64,000 nt of DNA from Protula sp. h YS-2021. Lineage: Eukaryota > Annelida > Polychaeta > Sabellida > Serpulidae. A model generated the notes under the pieces. That model was not told the origin of the DNA. It did no database searches and worked only from the letters and a program-made list of their open reading frames with translations. A program made the position numbers and the translations under genes. The stretch's first letter is position 1; each line of letters starts with the position of its first letter. Below, one piece after another: positions 22,215 to 35,158 of this stretch. Where the stretch lies: positions 1 through 64,000 of the forward strand of contig CATKHT010000006.1 of the NCBI GenBank assembly GCA_949752745.1, given 5' to 3'.

Positions 22215-22530
22215 TATTAGATGCAGTGTCTCAAACGTAGTTTATACTCAGTGACCACTTTCAATTATTATTCGCAGCTGCATGTCCTTTTAACAGCATA
22301 GACACAATGTTGTACGAATATCTTTGTTCCTCCAGTTACTAGCAAGAAATTCGACATTTAGGTGAAAGCAAAATTTGCCATTGCACTTTCCCTCGTTCGT
22401 ATCAGGGTGGCGATATGTAAATATTATTCTTTACAGTTAAAAATTTTTTAAGGACGAAACTTTCATAATTTAGGTATACATGATAATTAATACATTTTAA
22501 TGAAGAAGTTTTGGAAACAGTTTGCCAATA

Positions 22531-22820
22531 AGCCAAATCAAACTTTGGGTGTTTCGAATAAAATGCGCAAAAATTTTGAATTTCGACTGCGAGGGAACTG
22601 GGTACAATAAAATGAACCTTTAATATATATATTTTTTAATACAGATGTAGCATACGGATTGATAAAAACCGGATTGCTCTTCGGTGCTAAAGAAATTTTA
22701 CATTTAGGCAAAGTGACCGAAATCTCTCCATCATTTCTTTCATTTTTTACCCGGTTATTTTTATTCGAAACGCTAAAATCTTTGCGCATTTTTATTGGGA
22801 ACGCCCAAAGTTGATTTGGT
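22531..22820. mobile_element. Foldback element B, same family as A
   Basis: The left arm begins agccaaatcaaactttgggt and the right arm ends cccaaagttgatttggt. Its right arm, read in reverse complement, matches the left arm of element A for about 150 bp including the gcaccgaagagcaatccgg part, so both belong to one family. No reliable target duplication is seen. Confidence 0.65.
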
Positions 22821-24965
22821 ATGCTCTCAAGTTTATACCACTTTGTTCTACTTGCAGTCCCTCATAGACCACTGGCCAGTCAATAACTCAGACTGTGAAA
22901 GTTGCTCGGACAATGCCCAGACAATTTCGTTTATTTCTAATCTAAAGTTTTACCATTTTTAATTTATTGTACAGACCGATTACGGCAAATCGAGTGCAGC
23001 GGCAAATCTGTCACCATTTCTGTTACTTTAAAGCATTGTCATAAAATTACGTACCACTGAATAAAACTGCTATGTGCAGAATAATCCAAATATAATCCAT
23101 ATTAAGAACAGCTACTCGTTTCGTGTGGTCATTCTTTAATTTTTGTGAAAATAACCATTTCTTACGACAACTTCTCCTGTTGTGTGGTCTGTTATGATCA
23201 ATCAATCAATATCATGCTTTTTATCCCATGTGAAACCCAGAAAATAAAATCCCGAAAATTCATTTATTTTATGTGTCTGTTTTCTTATCTCCCAGCTAGC
23301 CAACTGAGTCTTTTTTTAAAAGAACGATGGTTTAAAAATCAAATACAGTTGGGTGGTGATTCTGAATAGGAAGATCTAATCATTGCTGTCCTGTAGTTCG
23401 ATATTACAGCGCAAATGAAAATCATTAACAGTCCACCAAATGCCAGAGTTAAACAAAAGACCGTGGGTAAAATCAGTGAAGGTTTCTAACAATGAGCTAC
23501 AAATTCTCCCTTTGCGAATGCCAATTTGGTGTAGATTGTCTTATGGACAGACGGAAGGATGGATACATATGAATAGACTCACCGATCGATCGATAGATAG
23601 ATAGACCGATAGATATTTTAATAATTCTGGACAACACCTCTCAACTTGTGACATAATCAACTTTATATTCATTATACCAAAACAAAGTTATCTCATAATG
23701 AACTTGTAATTCAAGCCCCTTTTGCATGACTTGCTATTGTTTTCAACAACACTAGGAGTTAATCTGGCCATACGTGAGGCTTAGTAAACAATGCATATCC
23801 AAATAAACATTTAATCCTGGTTGGTAACAACACTAAAATATTTAAACATTTATATTTAATGTACCTTCTATTTATTTATTTTTTATTCTTTTGCTTCGTA
23901 TTTTAGTAAAAAAAAACGAATTTAAAATCATTTAAAAAATATTGACTTAAAAATCACCAAGCCATGCTGTTTTACACCTCAACAAATTGTTTATATAAAG
24001 AAACATGCAGAAAATGACCAAGTTCTCTTTGTTGTAGTTATCCTGTATTATGTCATAACTTCAAATGATCTAATATGGTCAAACTGAGTTCTTGAAAACA
24101 TGTCATGTGGTTTTTTATATATATATAACTTAACAACAGAAAAATATTCTTGTCATCTACAAGCATTTAATAAGCATCCGATGCATGATTATAATATTGG
24201 TAAAGATGGCAGTATGTACAGTAAAACGTTATGTCTATTATTGCACATATTTGTATGCATTCTAATGCACACAACCAAAAATAATGCTTGCACCATTTTT
24301 CAGAATCTCCTAATCTAACAACTTCCGCTGTGTGGTTTTACGACAATCATATGACGGATCTTTTGCTATAAACGAGCATAAGCGATAATAAAGTATGTTA
24401 CCATTTTAACATTATAATATTATTTTTTTTTTAAACATTAATAAGAAAAAAAGACAATTATGCACAGAAAAGTATATTTTGGCCAAAACACTATTGCATT
24501 AGCCTCTTGATCGGATGTATTTGATGGATTTCATATTTACATTTTCCTACTTTTAGCAACAGTGGTGTTTTGCTTCACTTAATTTTCTCCAATAGACCAT
24601 ACACCACAAAAACAACAAGAATAAAAACAAATAAATAAGGTTATGGATCCAGTTGTTAAGGAAGCTTTTAACATTTAACAGATTTCTAAACACCTAGATT
24701 CTTATAGAAAACAGCATCATTTCGTCGCTTTAGCAACAATGGAAAATGCGGAACTTAGATTTTCAATACCAGCGGAAAAGTACTTGGGTAGGGTTAAAAA
24801 CATAAAAGCTTTTATTATCGTTCATGCAGCCGAAGCTTTCCGCAACTTTGAAGTTACCAAATGTCATTTAGTATTGATATAAATTAATTGTCTATATGAT
24901 AACGGTGGTTTGCCCGTTATTTAAAAGCGAAAAAGGACATTTCAAAACAGATTTCACTTATAAGG
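22821..24965. other. Gene-free AT-rich stretch
   Basis: No gene is supported over 2.1 kb. A short gata-type tract lies at about 23584-23616 and a TA run at 24117-24127. Confidence 0.5.
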
Positions 24966-25122
24966 GGTAGTTCCTGGTGACCCTTTCCATCTTCCCAGGG
25001 TAAGAAAATGGCAAGAGTCACCCGGATATAAATAAGAGGATTCAGGTAGTTCCTGGTGACCCTTTCCATCTTCCCAGGGGAGGAAAATGGTAAGAGTCAC
25101 CCGGATCTAAGTAAGAGGATTC
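24966..25122. repeat. 79-bp tandem duplication, 2 copies
   Basis: Copies at 24966-25044 and 25045-25122 begin ggtagttcctggtgaccctt and differ at only a few positions. A recent simple duplication. Confidence 0.95.
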
Positions 25123-27566
25123 TACTAAGAAATCCGCCAAAAATGTGACATTTCAACCGTATTGCATTGGACTCTACGCATAAAGTGACAAAAACGTGAA
25201 AACATAGCAACTCCCATACCGTTACGGTTAACATATTCAGAAGTAGGCTATGAAAGGGAACATTTTGAAAGCTCATGACGGCTGATCAAATTTAATACAC
25301 TTATATATGAAGAAAATTAGAATTTTTATGTTTTCACTGTTATTTCTTTATAATTTAACCCAGGATTTTGCAACTGAAACCACACATCAATCGAAAGGTC
25401 TGAAACATGAATTGGTTTATTTTTGAAATGACATAGGCTCGATCGCTGCTTCAAGCGATCTCATAAAGGCTTTTATGCACCTCAATCTCAATATTCCAAT
25501 AAGAGCCTCAAAATACTCCTCTAGAAGTTCGGCGCCCTATAGCTCTGAGAAATACGAAGTGACACAAAGAAGCAACTGGCTTGTCTTTGGCAAAAGATCG
25601 GGTTAGTTTCCCTCCCAACATTATATAACATTATTGATATCTGTAAGAAGTATTCACTATTTTGTTTCTTTATTTTTTTCTTACAAAGAAAAACACAGTG
25701 TACTGGTGTATATAGAAGATGCTGTGTCACAGTTACTTGAACACAAGGAAGACAATCCAAAGGTCAACACATCGAAATTCCTCAGCGAATAGTACGTACA
25801 CGGTCTACTGGTGTTTATATGTATTTGAACATTTAAAGACGTTTCGTTATGAAACATTTCAGAAAAATGTTACATGTGAATCAATACATCGCTTGACACT
25901 GCTGTATATTTTGTTTATCACCACCAAAAGGTATGACTTTTTTTAAAATACTGAAATAACATTTTCATTAGTTACGTATGTTACAGGAAATCTATACAAT
26001 TTGTGAGTTCATACAATCCATAGGGAATGCGTGTCCGTTTATGACAAAAGATTGGCGAGTTGTTTTGATGAAGTAAGATTCAATAAGGGTTGAACTATCA
26101 GCATTCGAAATTGTAGCATATATGGGAACGGGGTTGAAAAAAGCCGGGAAATGTTACCATACATGGGAACGGGGTCGAAAAAAGTGGTCCATTTGGCAAA
26201 AAAAAAAAAGCCGGAAGATTCCCATGTATGATTAGACAGGTGACTGCTGAAAAAAAAAACGAAAAAAATGCTTTAATGCTTTCAAAAAGGAAAACGTTCT
26301 TAATAATTCAATTGAGAACAGTAAGACCATGAACAAAGTCTAAATTTTGAATTTTCATGTCATTGCGCAAATTCCACATTACATGGATTCCCTGTAACAT
26401 ATACCAATCAAGACAATATTAAAGTTTAAAATTATGTAGTGGATTATTTCTACTCCAGCTTCGTAAGTGTGCGAGAAGGAAACCACACGCTGTTTAGGGA
26501 GTATTCATTTATCCAAGCCACACCACATAACAGAGGTTCTTTTGTGAAAACATTGTGGAAGTGCTTTAGAAATATAGGAAGAAAAGGAGGTGAGTTCTTA
26601 GCAGGTGTTACTCATAACCTAACAAATAACTATTAACGAGATGAACACACTGTTAATACTTCAAGTATTACACTATATGGCAAAATATCAAGGGGGAAAA
26701 TACCCTGACCTAAAACAAAACTTGTTCATTAAGAAACAGGCATTCATCAAACAAGGAGTTTTATACACTCTTTTTTTTACAGATTTGTTAAGTGTAAAAG
26801 AGTACCACTCGCTGCTATGCCTACTGTGTTCTGACTTCCCCTTTACTCCAGTACAGAAAACTGCTAAGTATGAAAAAAACTTAAGTAAAAGTCATATTTT
26901 TTTAAACAAACTGAAATCAAAAATTCATCAAGTTAGTACCAAGGTATCATGCGTTGTCAGCGCTAAGCCTTGTCATATATCTTATTTGCAAACAGAAAAC
27001 TATAAAAATTATTTGAGTATGCGAGTAATCAAAGTGAAATAATCGTGCCAAAAAAACCTGACGCCAAAATTCTGGCTTTCACCCCCCCCCCCCCCCCCTG
27101 CGATCAATGTAAAGAGTGTTGAAAACGGCGTGAATGTTCTTTTCAGAATAATATTGATGGACGACGCGATGGACTGCCTAATATCATTCTCAGATTTTCT
27201 TTATGCATTTCAAGTACAGTTCTGTTTTCATGGTAAGAGACACAAGTGTCCCAAGAGAAAAAAAAAAAACAACTAAATAACTAAGAAAAGATAAAACAGA
27301 ATTCTGCCCCACCTTTTCAACGCCCCTTATGGTTCAACCTGGGGATACAGGATTTCTTTGAGTAGGGAGGGAGGGGCGGTGGGGAAAGAGGGGGTGGGCC
27401 TGTCATAAAAAAATAACATTTGAGGTAACGAGGACAAAGTGTCAACTGGGTCTTGTAGTGACACAAAGAAATCGGGTCGTTACGTGGCGTAACCCCTGTG
27501 CAGCTAATATTTAAAAATTATTGGTAATATTTATTCGTTTATGCGTGACGAATTTGACAATTTCAG
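25123..27566. other. Gene-free stretch with small internal repeats
   Basis: At 26123-26190 a word catacatgggaacggggtcg occurs twice, and an inverted copy ttcccatgtatg lies at about 26219. Two open frames (26439-26636 and 26641-27042, 65 and 133 codons) have no recognisable domain. A C-run lies at 27082-27099. Confidence 0.4.
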
Positions 27567-27765
27567 AGTTTCTAAGCAAATGCAGTGATATTTACAAAGA
27601 TTTGGAGCTCACAAAACAGAATTCACACGACCCGGTCGTGGTACCGACTTCGGAAGAAGCCACCCCGAGGATTCACGAAGATGAGGCTACGAGCAAACCC
27701 GACGGTGTGGACAGCATGACGTTTCTGAGGGCATTGCTGCCTGTCACAGAAAGCATGGGTTTCCT
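27567..27765 (+). CDS. Candidate exon, unknown gene
   Basis: An acceptor (T-rich then caatttcag ending at 27566) precedes an open frame with protein-like composition, including KCSDIYKDLELTKQNSHD and SMTFLRALLPVTESMGF. A potential donor gtgagg starts at 27766; if unused, the frame ends at TGA 27767-27769 and this would be a terminal exon. As an internal exon it would start in phase 1 and end in phase 2. The phase does not fit a direct join to the 28969 exon. No domain is recognised; upstream exons are unknown. Confidence 0.4.
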
Positions 27766-28086
27766 GTGAGGATTTCTTTCAAGTTCTTTCTTTGTTTTGA
27801 ATGAACTCCGAAGAACGCATACTATTTCATTTTGAGGCGAAAAGACGAACCCTTCAACCGAGTAGACGTCGGTATAAAGTGTTTATATCCTGTCGAACCA
27901 AAACAAAAAAATAATAATAATCGAAAAAATAAAATAAATCAGCAAATAATTGGTAAAAATTGATGTTGTAATGCATTTATTATGGAATTAATAGGAATGA
28001 GATGGGTGGTTAGTTTTGGAAGACTGTCGTTGGATAAAACTGGCCACCGTTTGAGGGGGGCGGGAGGCGGAGTTATACTGCCCCGT

Positions 28087-28167
28087 GAACATATATATAT
28101 GAAGATATATTATAGCTTTTTATTTTTTTTTTTTTTTTTGTTTTTTTTTGTTTTGTTTTTTTTTTTG
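28087..28167. repeat. Low-complexity TA/T-rich tract
   Basis: Short TA run then T-runs broken by G. No function is apparent. Confidence 0.7.
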
Positions 28168-28253
28168 TCAGAGCGCCGCCATTACCCGTTCTACGAGATA
28201 TTTTATCAAGTGCTGAGCGTGTCACGTTTTACGGTTTCCTTATGGCGTTAGCT

Positions 28254-28790
28254 AAAAGTGAACGACTTAACAGTGCTATAGGTAAAGCCAATAATGCACG
28301 AATCCCCCCACCCCCACCACCCCCCCCCCGAAAAAAAGTGAACGACTTAACAGTGCTATAGGTAAAGCCAATAATGCACGAATCCCCCCACCCCCGCCCC
28401 CCCCCTGAAAAAAAGTGAACGACTTAACAGTGCTATAGGTAAAGCCAACAATGTGCACGAATCCCCCCACCCCCGCCCCCCCCCCCCCCGAAAAAAAGTG
28501 AACGACTTAACAGTGCTATAGGTAAAGCCAACAATGTGCACGAATCCCCCCAAGCCCAACCCCCCCCCCCAAAAAAAAAAAAAAAAGTGAACGGCTCCAC
28601 AGTTTTACAGGTAAAGCGCGCATTCCATGAACCCCCCCTCCCCCCCCCCCCCCACAAAAGTGAACGGCTTAACAGTGCTATCGGTAAAGCCCACATTTCA
28701 CGAATCCCCCACCCCCCCCCCCCCCCCCAAAAAAAAAAAAAGCGAATATCTTAAGTTTTATCGGTAAAGCCCAAAATTCCACAAATCCCT
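28254..28790. repeat. About 80-bp minisatellite with C-rich spacer, 7 units
   Basis: Each unit has aaaagtgaacgacttaacag, tgctataggtaaagcc and a poly-C spacer followed by poly-A. Spacer length varies most. The last units diverge. Confidence 0.92.
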
Positions 28791-28968
28791 CCTCGAAATT
28801 TTTACATATAAATTAAAAGTAAAACATTTATATTTTTAACGTCTTTTAACAGACAGAGCCTGCTTTTAGATAAAGTTCATCTTATTCTTAACATTGTCAA
28901 CAACAGTTTTCGACAAAGAGCGTAAGGAAATCACTGCATAACATGAAAGTACGATTTTTTTCCCCCAG

Positions 28969-29023
28969 GAAATCTGCCAAGTAAAGCGGAATTATTTGAC
29001 ACTTCTGAAAAAGAGCTCACATC
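28969..29023 (+). CDS. Candidate 55-bp internal exon
   Basis: A strong acceptor (ttttttcccccag to 28968) and a strong donor (gtaagt at 29024-29029) flank 55 bp. In one frame it reads NLPSKAELFDTSEKELT, hydrophilic and protein-like, entering in phase 1 and leaving in phase 2. The exit phase agrees with the terminal exon at 35677. The gene is unknown. Confidence 0.45.
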
Positions 29024-29029
29024 GTAAGT

Positions 29030-29829
29030 TGTAATAGCTTCGATAAATTTACAGATTATACATAAATGCGCATTGATATACGACATGTGACTCCCATACT
29101 TGTCACCGATTGCCCGAACACACGACGGCAGTGTTTTGTCTGGCGGAAAAAAATGAATTAAAACAAACAGTAGAAATCGTAATGTTTATGATGTAAAACA
29201 AAAAATTTGCCAGTCGTACAGCATAAAAAATTCACACCACCGTTATCTCCCTAATTGGTAGTTAAGATTATCTGATAAGCTGCTCAGTGATAAGGTATGA
29301 ACTAAGAGCATTCTGATAAAACATAGCAATGTTAGTGTTTATTTTTAAAATTTTAGCAGACAGTCTTCTCGAAGTGTTTTCAAGATACCACACATTTCTA
29401 CTGTCAGCGTTTTTATTTAAAATTCCCATGGGAATGAATTCGTTTGACCGTCCGCTTTTTCCTTCTTCCTTTTTTTCAGGGGTTTAGGAATCAATCACTT
29501 ACGTTGTCTTCTTTTTGTTCGAGTTATAAATATTTTGAAAATCTGACGGAATTATCAAAACCTGCCCTACTCTTTGAAATTGAGATGGAATCCGTCACAG
29601 ACGATCTCCGGCAGGGATCGCATTTGACTTTCATATCATAGAAAATAAACAGTCATCCGCTCTTTTGGTAAAAAAAAATAAGCAAATTTAGGGTACTTTA
29701 AAATTCAGCCCACAAAATTAATTTGCTGGTGCTGTACACCGATGGTGCAGCTCATCAGGTTTGGAGTTATATTTTGTGATTGGTTAAAATCAATTCCAAA
29801 TTGACTAACGGTTTGTTTGATCAGATTTA
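29030..29829. other. Probable intron or intergenic DNA with a weak exon-like frame
   Basis: At 29480 an acceptor-like ctttttttcag is followed by a 54-codon frame ending at TAG 29639-29641 (GFRNQSLTLSSFCSSYKYF at its start). Composition is AT-rich and the phase does not match its neighbours, so I do not call it a gene. Confidence 0.3.
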
Positions 29830-29970
29830 ATATTTGAAAGATTCCAAAGGAATTATTCAAAGAAACGTTCCAAAGGAATGTTCCAAAGGAATTATTCAAA
29901 GAAACGTTCCAAAGGAATGTTCCAAAGGAATTATGCAAAGGAATGTTCCAAAGGAGTTCCAAGGGAATTA
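29830..29970. repeat. 39-bp repeat of ttccaaagga-type words
   Basis: The words ggaattattcaaagaaacg and ttccaaaggaatg alternate. gaatgttc motifs have the gaannttc form of a heat-shock element core, but this follows from the repeat and no promoter is evident nearby. Confidence 0.8.
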
Positions 29971-32227
29971 TCCTGCCATATGTTCGTATTCTGACCATCT
30001 CTGTGGTACCTCCCCCCCCCCTCCTCCGCAACCCCAACCCCCAGTAATCTCAATTCGATATAACTTACATCGTTTTATTGAACTATAACAAATTCTTGTT
30101 CTTCTCCATTTTTTAGACTCTTTAGATCAAGGTAGTTTTTTAAAAATTGAAATTTCAGCATTTGGTTGCCGTGGCCAATTTGAACTATTTATTCTATTAA
30201 TAGTTCAGTTATTTCAGCTAGCAGTTTACAACATCTACTAATATCTAGAAGTATTGACGGATTGATGTTTTTTTTCTGGTATCTTCACTATTAATTTTTC
30301 AATGCTATCTCGCTTAGTTCCTTTGCCCGGTATACGGTATGCGGTATCCGGTATACGGTAGCCGATGCTGGGTTGCAGTCTGCAAACCACTTTCTTTTAA
30401 CGACCGTGCAAGGAAACGCAACACGGGCTTCTGTTGCCAAAAGAAACGTCCTTGACCCACAACGCAACGCAGAAAAAAAAAAACAAATTGAAAAAAAAAA
30501 AAAAAAACATAACAGCAAATGCTCTGCTTCAAAACCCGTATTTTTTTTTTTTTCAATTTGGTCTGTTAGAGTTCTTTAAAATTGAGTTGCAAGCGTAATA
30601 ACGCATTCGACAGACTGAGAAATAAAAAACTATCTTATTAATCCAGTTTCAGTAAGCAAAAATTACGTCCATTAGCCGGTCTGTACTTGCTACAAATGTA
30701 GGACAAATATTTTGGTGTGCGTCTTCTCTCTCTCTCTCTCTCTCTCTCTTTACAACGTAACACGTGATGCAGGTGCAGAATTACGTTTCCTGCGATGAGC
30801 GAAATTTTAAATTTAACCTGATTAAACAATTGCTACTCAGAGATTTCAAATGTTACGAATCTCGGGCGTGGAGGGCTGGAGGAGGGGGGGATGCTGAAAA
30901 TTCAAGTGGTAGTACCAAAAATGACCGGTTTCTATGAACTTGGGGCTCTCTTCTTCGAATGACATCCCCTGTTTTATTGCAGGTCCGGTATTCCTGAATA
31001 CCACCTGTACGTTTCCGATTCGAAATTGGATGAACCCCTTATATAGAAGGCGTTCTGTGGTCATAATTAATAAGCGTATTAAAGGTAACCGACTCGCTGT
31101 ATCTAATAAGCGTATGCTGTGTTTTGTTGTTGCGTTTGATAGACGTGGTTTGCATGGGCGTGGTTTCTGTACACCTCGCAGAGTTTTGATTGGCTACGAG
31201 GCGTGCCTTACTCAAAATGCTGCATTGTGATTGGCCAAGTTTTGGTGCACTTAAGCAAAAATCCCCCCCCCCCCCCCCGAAGTTCCTTTTTTTCTGCACG
31301 TTTTGTTTGTTTGCTATTTAAAGCCCCGTTCAGCGACAATGAAGGCTGTAGGAGACGCACCTGCCGAAGGAACGAGTGCGGGAAAACATTAAAAAAATAA
31401 TAAACCCGTTTTTCTGCATGTTAGGTGTTACATGTTTTTTTTTCCCCGTGTGCACAATATCTGGAAGAAATAATTATCAGATGCGATGAAAAATTATTGA
31501 CAATAACTAAATGTATTTTGTTTTATTTATTCCAAAACAGTGGCAGGCCCCTGAGACAATGATTAGTTTTGAAATTGGTAATGCTCTTCATTCCATATAT
31601 ATCGTTTAACGTTCAGGAATAAAAAATTTGCATGCTCCCGAATTTTGAAAGCATATTAACACACTGCATAATTCCCTTTACCCGACCAATTTTAATTGGG
31701 GTTGTTCCAAAAAAATGGAGGCCAAAGCATGCTATGTAGGATCTAAAATTCAATTACAAACTGCAATGATATTGAGATTTGATTTGATTGATAAATCCAA
31801 ATAGTTACCGACCAAAATGGAACTTTTTACCATATCAAACCGAACCTAATATTTGACACTAAAAAAACCCCAATCTCGGCATTTCGATGGAATTTGAGGG
31901 TTTATAGGAAAAGAAACTATGATGGCGAATGAGCAAAAAAACTGATCAGGAAACAGGCGAATTACAATGCGCGAATCACATTGTATTGTGCGAATTACAT
32001 CACATTGTAAGGCTAAATATAGCACATTTCCCGCTTCCCTTTTTTCTTTTATCTTGACGCGTGTGTAAATTAAACGGTTACTGCATGGCACACCTTTTAT
32101 TAAAAAAAAATGTAAGGCTTCTTGGAAAAAAAAAATCTCACCATTCTGATTCAACTAATCAAGTCCCTGGCTTGATCTGTATGATTTGCTAACTCTAAAC
32201 AATTGGTTCTCGTCATGACTTCACTTC
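29971..32227. other. Gene-free stretch with simple repeats
   Basis: It contains a cggtatac-type short repeat (about 30327-30361), poly-A near 30473-30507, T-run 30541-30554, a TC microsatellite at 30725-30749 and a C-run at 31262-31279. No gene is supported. Confidence 0.5.
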
Positions 32228-32235
32228 TATTTAAG
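32228..32235 (+). promoter_or_regulatory. Possible TATA box
   Basis: TATTTAAG lies 95 bp upstream of the ATG at 32330, which begins a short open frame ending at a strong splice donor. Placement would allow transcription to start near 32258. Evidence is positional only. Confidence 0.25.
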
Positions 32236-32329
32236 CATGGAGCTGCTTATCAAACGCTGCACTTATCGGCAATATAACCCGAGCTCAGAACAAGAAAATC
32301 CGAAAATTAAAATTAGTAATAAGAAGAAA

Positions 32330-32403
32330 ATGGGTACCACAGACCAACGCGATGCGTCACGGTTTTTGGCGGAATTAGTCGACGTGCAAGGTGAAGGTTG
32401 TGT
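32330..32403 (+). CDS. Candidate first coding exon
   Basis: ATG at 32330 begins 24 codons plus 2 nt (MGTTDQRDASRFLAELVDVQ, then GEGC) up to a strong donor gtaagt at 32404. A second usable donor (caag/gtgaag) sits at 32391. Using the first donor, the exon leaves in phase 2, which matches the terminal exon at 35677; together they would give 132 residues with a 3.3-kb intron. The pairing is an inference. Confidence 0.35.
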
Positions 32404-32479
32404 GTAAGTCAATTATTCTCCACTGCTGCACAAATCAATGGCTTATTTTAGTCTCTAATGGCTTAGTCTGGTCCTGTGG

Positions 32480-32880
32480 ACTTAACGGGTTTTATTGATC
32501 TTTGTCTGGATTCTGTGCGCTAACTTGCGTCCCATCGGCTTTTTCTAGATTCTGCGGGCTTACAAATGACCCGTTGGGCTTTTTTCTAGATTGCACAGGC
32601 TTACAAAGGACCTGTTGGGCTTTTTTCTAGATTGCACAGGCTTACAAAGGACCTGTTGGGCTTTTTCTAGATTCTGCGGGCTTACAAAAGATCTGTTGGG
32701 CTTTTTCTAGATTCTGTGGGCTTACAAAGGGCCTGTGGAACTTTTTCTAGATTCTGTGCGCTGCATAAATCCTACTGGCTTTTCGGGTTTTACGACCTGA
32801 GGGTTTTGCTGGCTTTTCCTATATTCTGCAGGCTTGCGCAAATTCTATGACTTTCTAGATTCTGCTCGCTTGCGTAAATT
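32480..32880. repeat. About 42-bp minisatellite, 9 units
   Basis: Each unit contains tttttctagattctgcgggc and ttacaaaggacctgttggg. Ends are degenerate. Confidence 0.88.
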
Positions 32881-32937
32881 CTACAGCAATATCTATGCCA
32901 GTTTTGTTGTTGATTTGCACATTCTTGTGTCTGCGGC

Positions 32938-33360
32938 AAAATGCCCCACAGAGATATGCCTCTTATCTCGTGGCAGTTATCTGGGCACGCCCACAGAGAT
33001 ATACCTCTTACCTTGTGGCTGTTATCTAGGCACGCCCACAGAGGCATGCCTCTTATCTCGTGGCTGTTATCTAGGCACGCCCACAGAGATATGTCTCTTA
33101 TCCTGTGGCTGTTATCTAGGCACGCCTGCAGAGATATGCCTCTTATCTCGTGGCAGTTATCTGGGCACGCCCACAGAGATATACCTCTTACCTCGTGGCT
33201 GTTATCTAGGCACGCCCACAGAGGCATGCCTCTTATCTCGTGGCTGTTATCTAGGCACGCCCACAGAGATATGTCTCTTATCTCGTGGCTGTTATCTAGG
33301 CACGCCCACAGAGATATGCCTCTTATCTCGTGGCTGTTATCTACGCACACCCACAGAGTT
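32938..33360. repeat. 45-bp minisatellite with 180-bp higher-order unit
   Basis: The basic unit begins cacagagatatgcctcttat and is 45 bp (15 codons, hence long frames on both strands). Four distinguishable variants follow in the order 1-2-3-4-1-2-3-4-then one more, a 180-bp higher-order repeat. Confidence 0.95.
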
Positions 33361-34006
33361 ATGACCTCAGTCTACCAGCACATCCACAGGTGACTTTTTA
33401 ACGTGCGCACAACTACGGAATCTTCACTCTGGCACCATACTACGATTTTTTTTTTGTATTTCATGACATCTACCCGAATTTGCAGGACAAAGGAGATTCG
33501 TTTTTTTTTTTAATTATTTTTTATTTATTTATTTTTTGTTGGAGTCTTTGATCAGCAAATGCATTATAAATTTATACAAGTGAAGTCATTTAGGTTCAGC
33601 GAACTCCCAAGCAGTGAATATACAAGTTCGGTCACACCTTCCCATTTTTTTTTGTGAGTGCAGGCTTGAAAAGTGACCCACATGGGTGTCAATGGCTTCA
33701 CACCAAACTTTCTACCCCGACCCTCATTTTTCCTTAAAACGTGGCATTTAATTTTTATCTTTTTTTTATTTATTGATTATTTTTTATTGACTGATTGATT
33801 TTTTTTTTTGAAAATGTGCATCTATTCTTGCAGCTATAGGACCTTATTTTTATCTATGGGATTCAAGTCGAAAAGGTACAAATGAAATTGATAAATATAC
33901 ACAAAGTTTGGTAGCAGGGATAAAATTAGATTAAAGCAGAAAGTGTAGTACTGCAACGTAAAGCTTGTAACATTTAAGTTAAACCTACACTTATTTGGCG
34001 CAATAT
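33361..34006. other. Gene-free AT-rich stretch
   Basis: T-rich low-complexity tracts only. Intron DNA if the 32330-35677 gene model is right. Confidence 0.5.
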
Positions 34007-34262
34007 TTATTTCCGTTTATTTTAAGACTTTAATGCACGGTTTTCAAGGGACGGCCGGCGAAATCAAGACATTTGTTTCCGTTTATTTTAAGAATGTAAT
34101 GCACGGTTTTCGATGGACGACCAGCGAAATTAAGATATTTATTTCCGTTTATTTTAAGACTGTAATGCAAAGTTTTCGATGGATATCCGGCGAAATTAAA
34201 CATTTGTTTCCGTTTATTTAAGACAATAATGTGACAGTTTTCCATGGATAGCCCGGAGAAGT
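34007..34262. repeat. 66-bp repeat, 4 units
   Basis: Each unit contains tttccgtttattttaagact, a gcacggttttcgatgga part and ccggcgaaattaag. Divergence increases toward the right end. Confidence 0.92.
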
Positions 34263-35158
34263 CGGTCCATGGGAACAGACGGGGAAATACACCCCCCCCC
34301 CCCTCCCCTCCGCTCCCCTTTGCATTTTACGGGGAGTTCAGTGGAATACATTAACCTTTTCAAACGCATTTTTCACTTTCCACTGTGGAAAAAAAAAACA
34401 AGTTTGACACTTTCCGTTTCGTTCTTTTCCGGTTCATATCGGAATACTTTAGGCTTTGAGTTTTTATCAAACACCCCATATTAAAACACCCCTTAGAAAT
34501 ATTAATATTAATAATATTATATTAGTTTCTTTTTGGTGAGTGGTCTATTTATTTTTTTTTGTCGACGTTTATGCATGCCATGTTACATTTTTTGTTTTAT
34601 TTATTTTTGGCACTTTGATTTGTTTTTTGCACAATTATCGCAAGTCAAATTTTGATATTTACTGCACTGATATTTTATCCAGCGTGTCAGATTTTAATCT
34701 GTACAAAATGTGACGTCACCTTTATCACCACACCTTAACAGTAAAAACCAATATTTAAGTTTTTCTTCAAAGAGTTAAAAAAATCGTTCACGATTGAAAT
34801 GCCAACTGTAATTACTAACGCAAATATTTGACGCAGATTAATTACAAATTCATTTAACGACAAAACCCCAAGCGGATTATTCGTAAATCGTTGCTGATTA
34901 ATCGGAGAAAGTTCACCGCACACTTAACGATCAGGACAAAAGTGGCAGGTTCCTTCAGGTGGAGATGCTTGGCTTTGCAACGAATTCATTATGATGCTTC
35001 CTTCCATAAAAAAATTAAAAAAAAAAAATGAGAATTTATATTTAACCGGGGGTCCGGCTACGTCAAATTGTCTCCACACCTGCGGTCAAAGCCTTTAGCA
35101 TTTCACCAAGTTATGCTTTTAATTGCTACGCGATTAACTGACTTAATCACAATAATAC
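34263..35158. other. Gene-free AT-rich stretch
   Basis: A C-run lies at 34293-34307 and T-rich tracts elsewhere. No gene is supported. Confidence 0.5.

Noticed and set aside
26641..27042. 133-codon ORF as a gene
   Set aside because: No recognisable domain, AT-driven composition, no splice or promoter signal. Left as unassigned.
29480..29641. Terminal exon after cttttttttcag
   Set aside because: The acceptor is good but the frame is AT-rich and out of phase with the neighbouring candidate exons.
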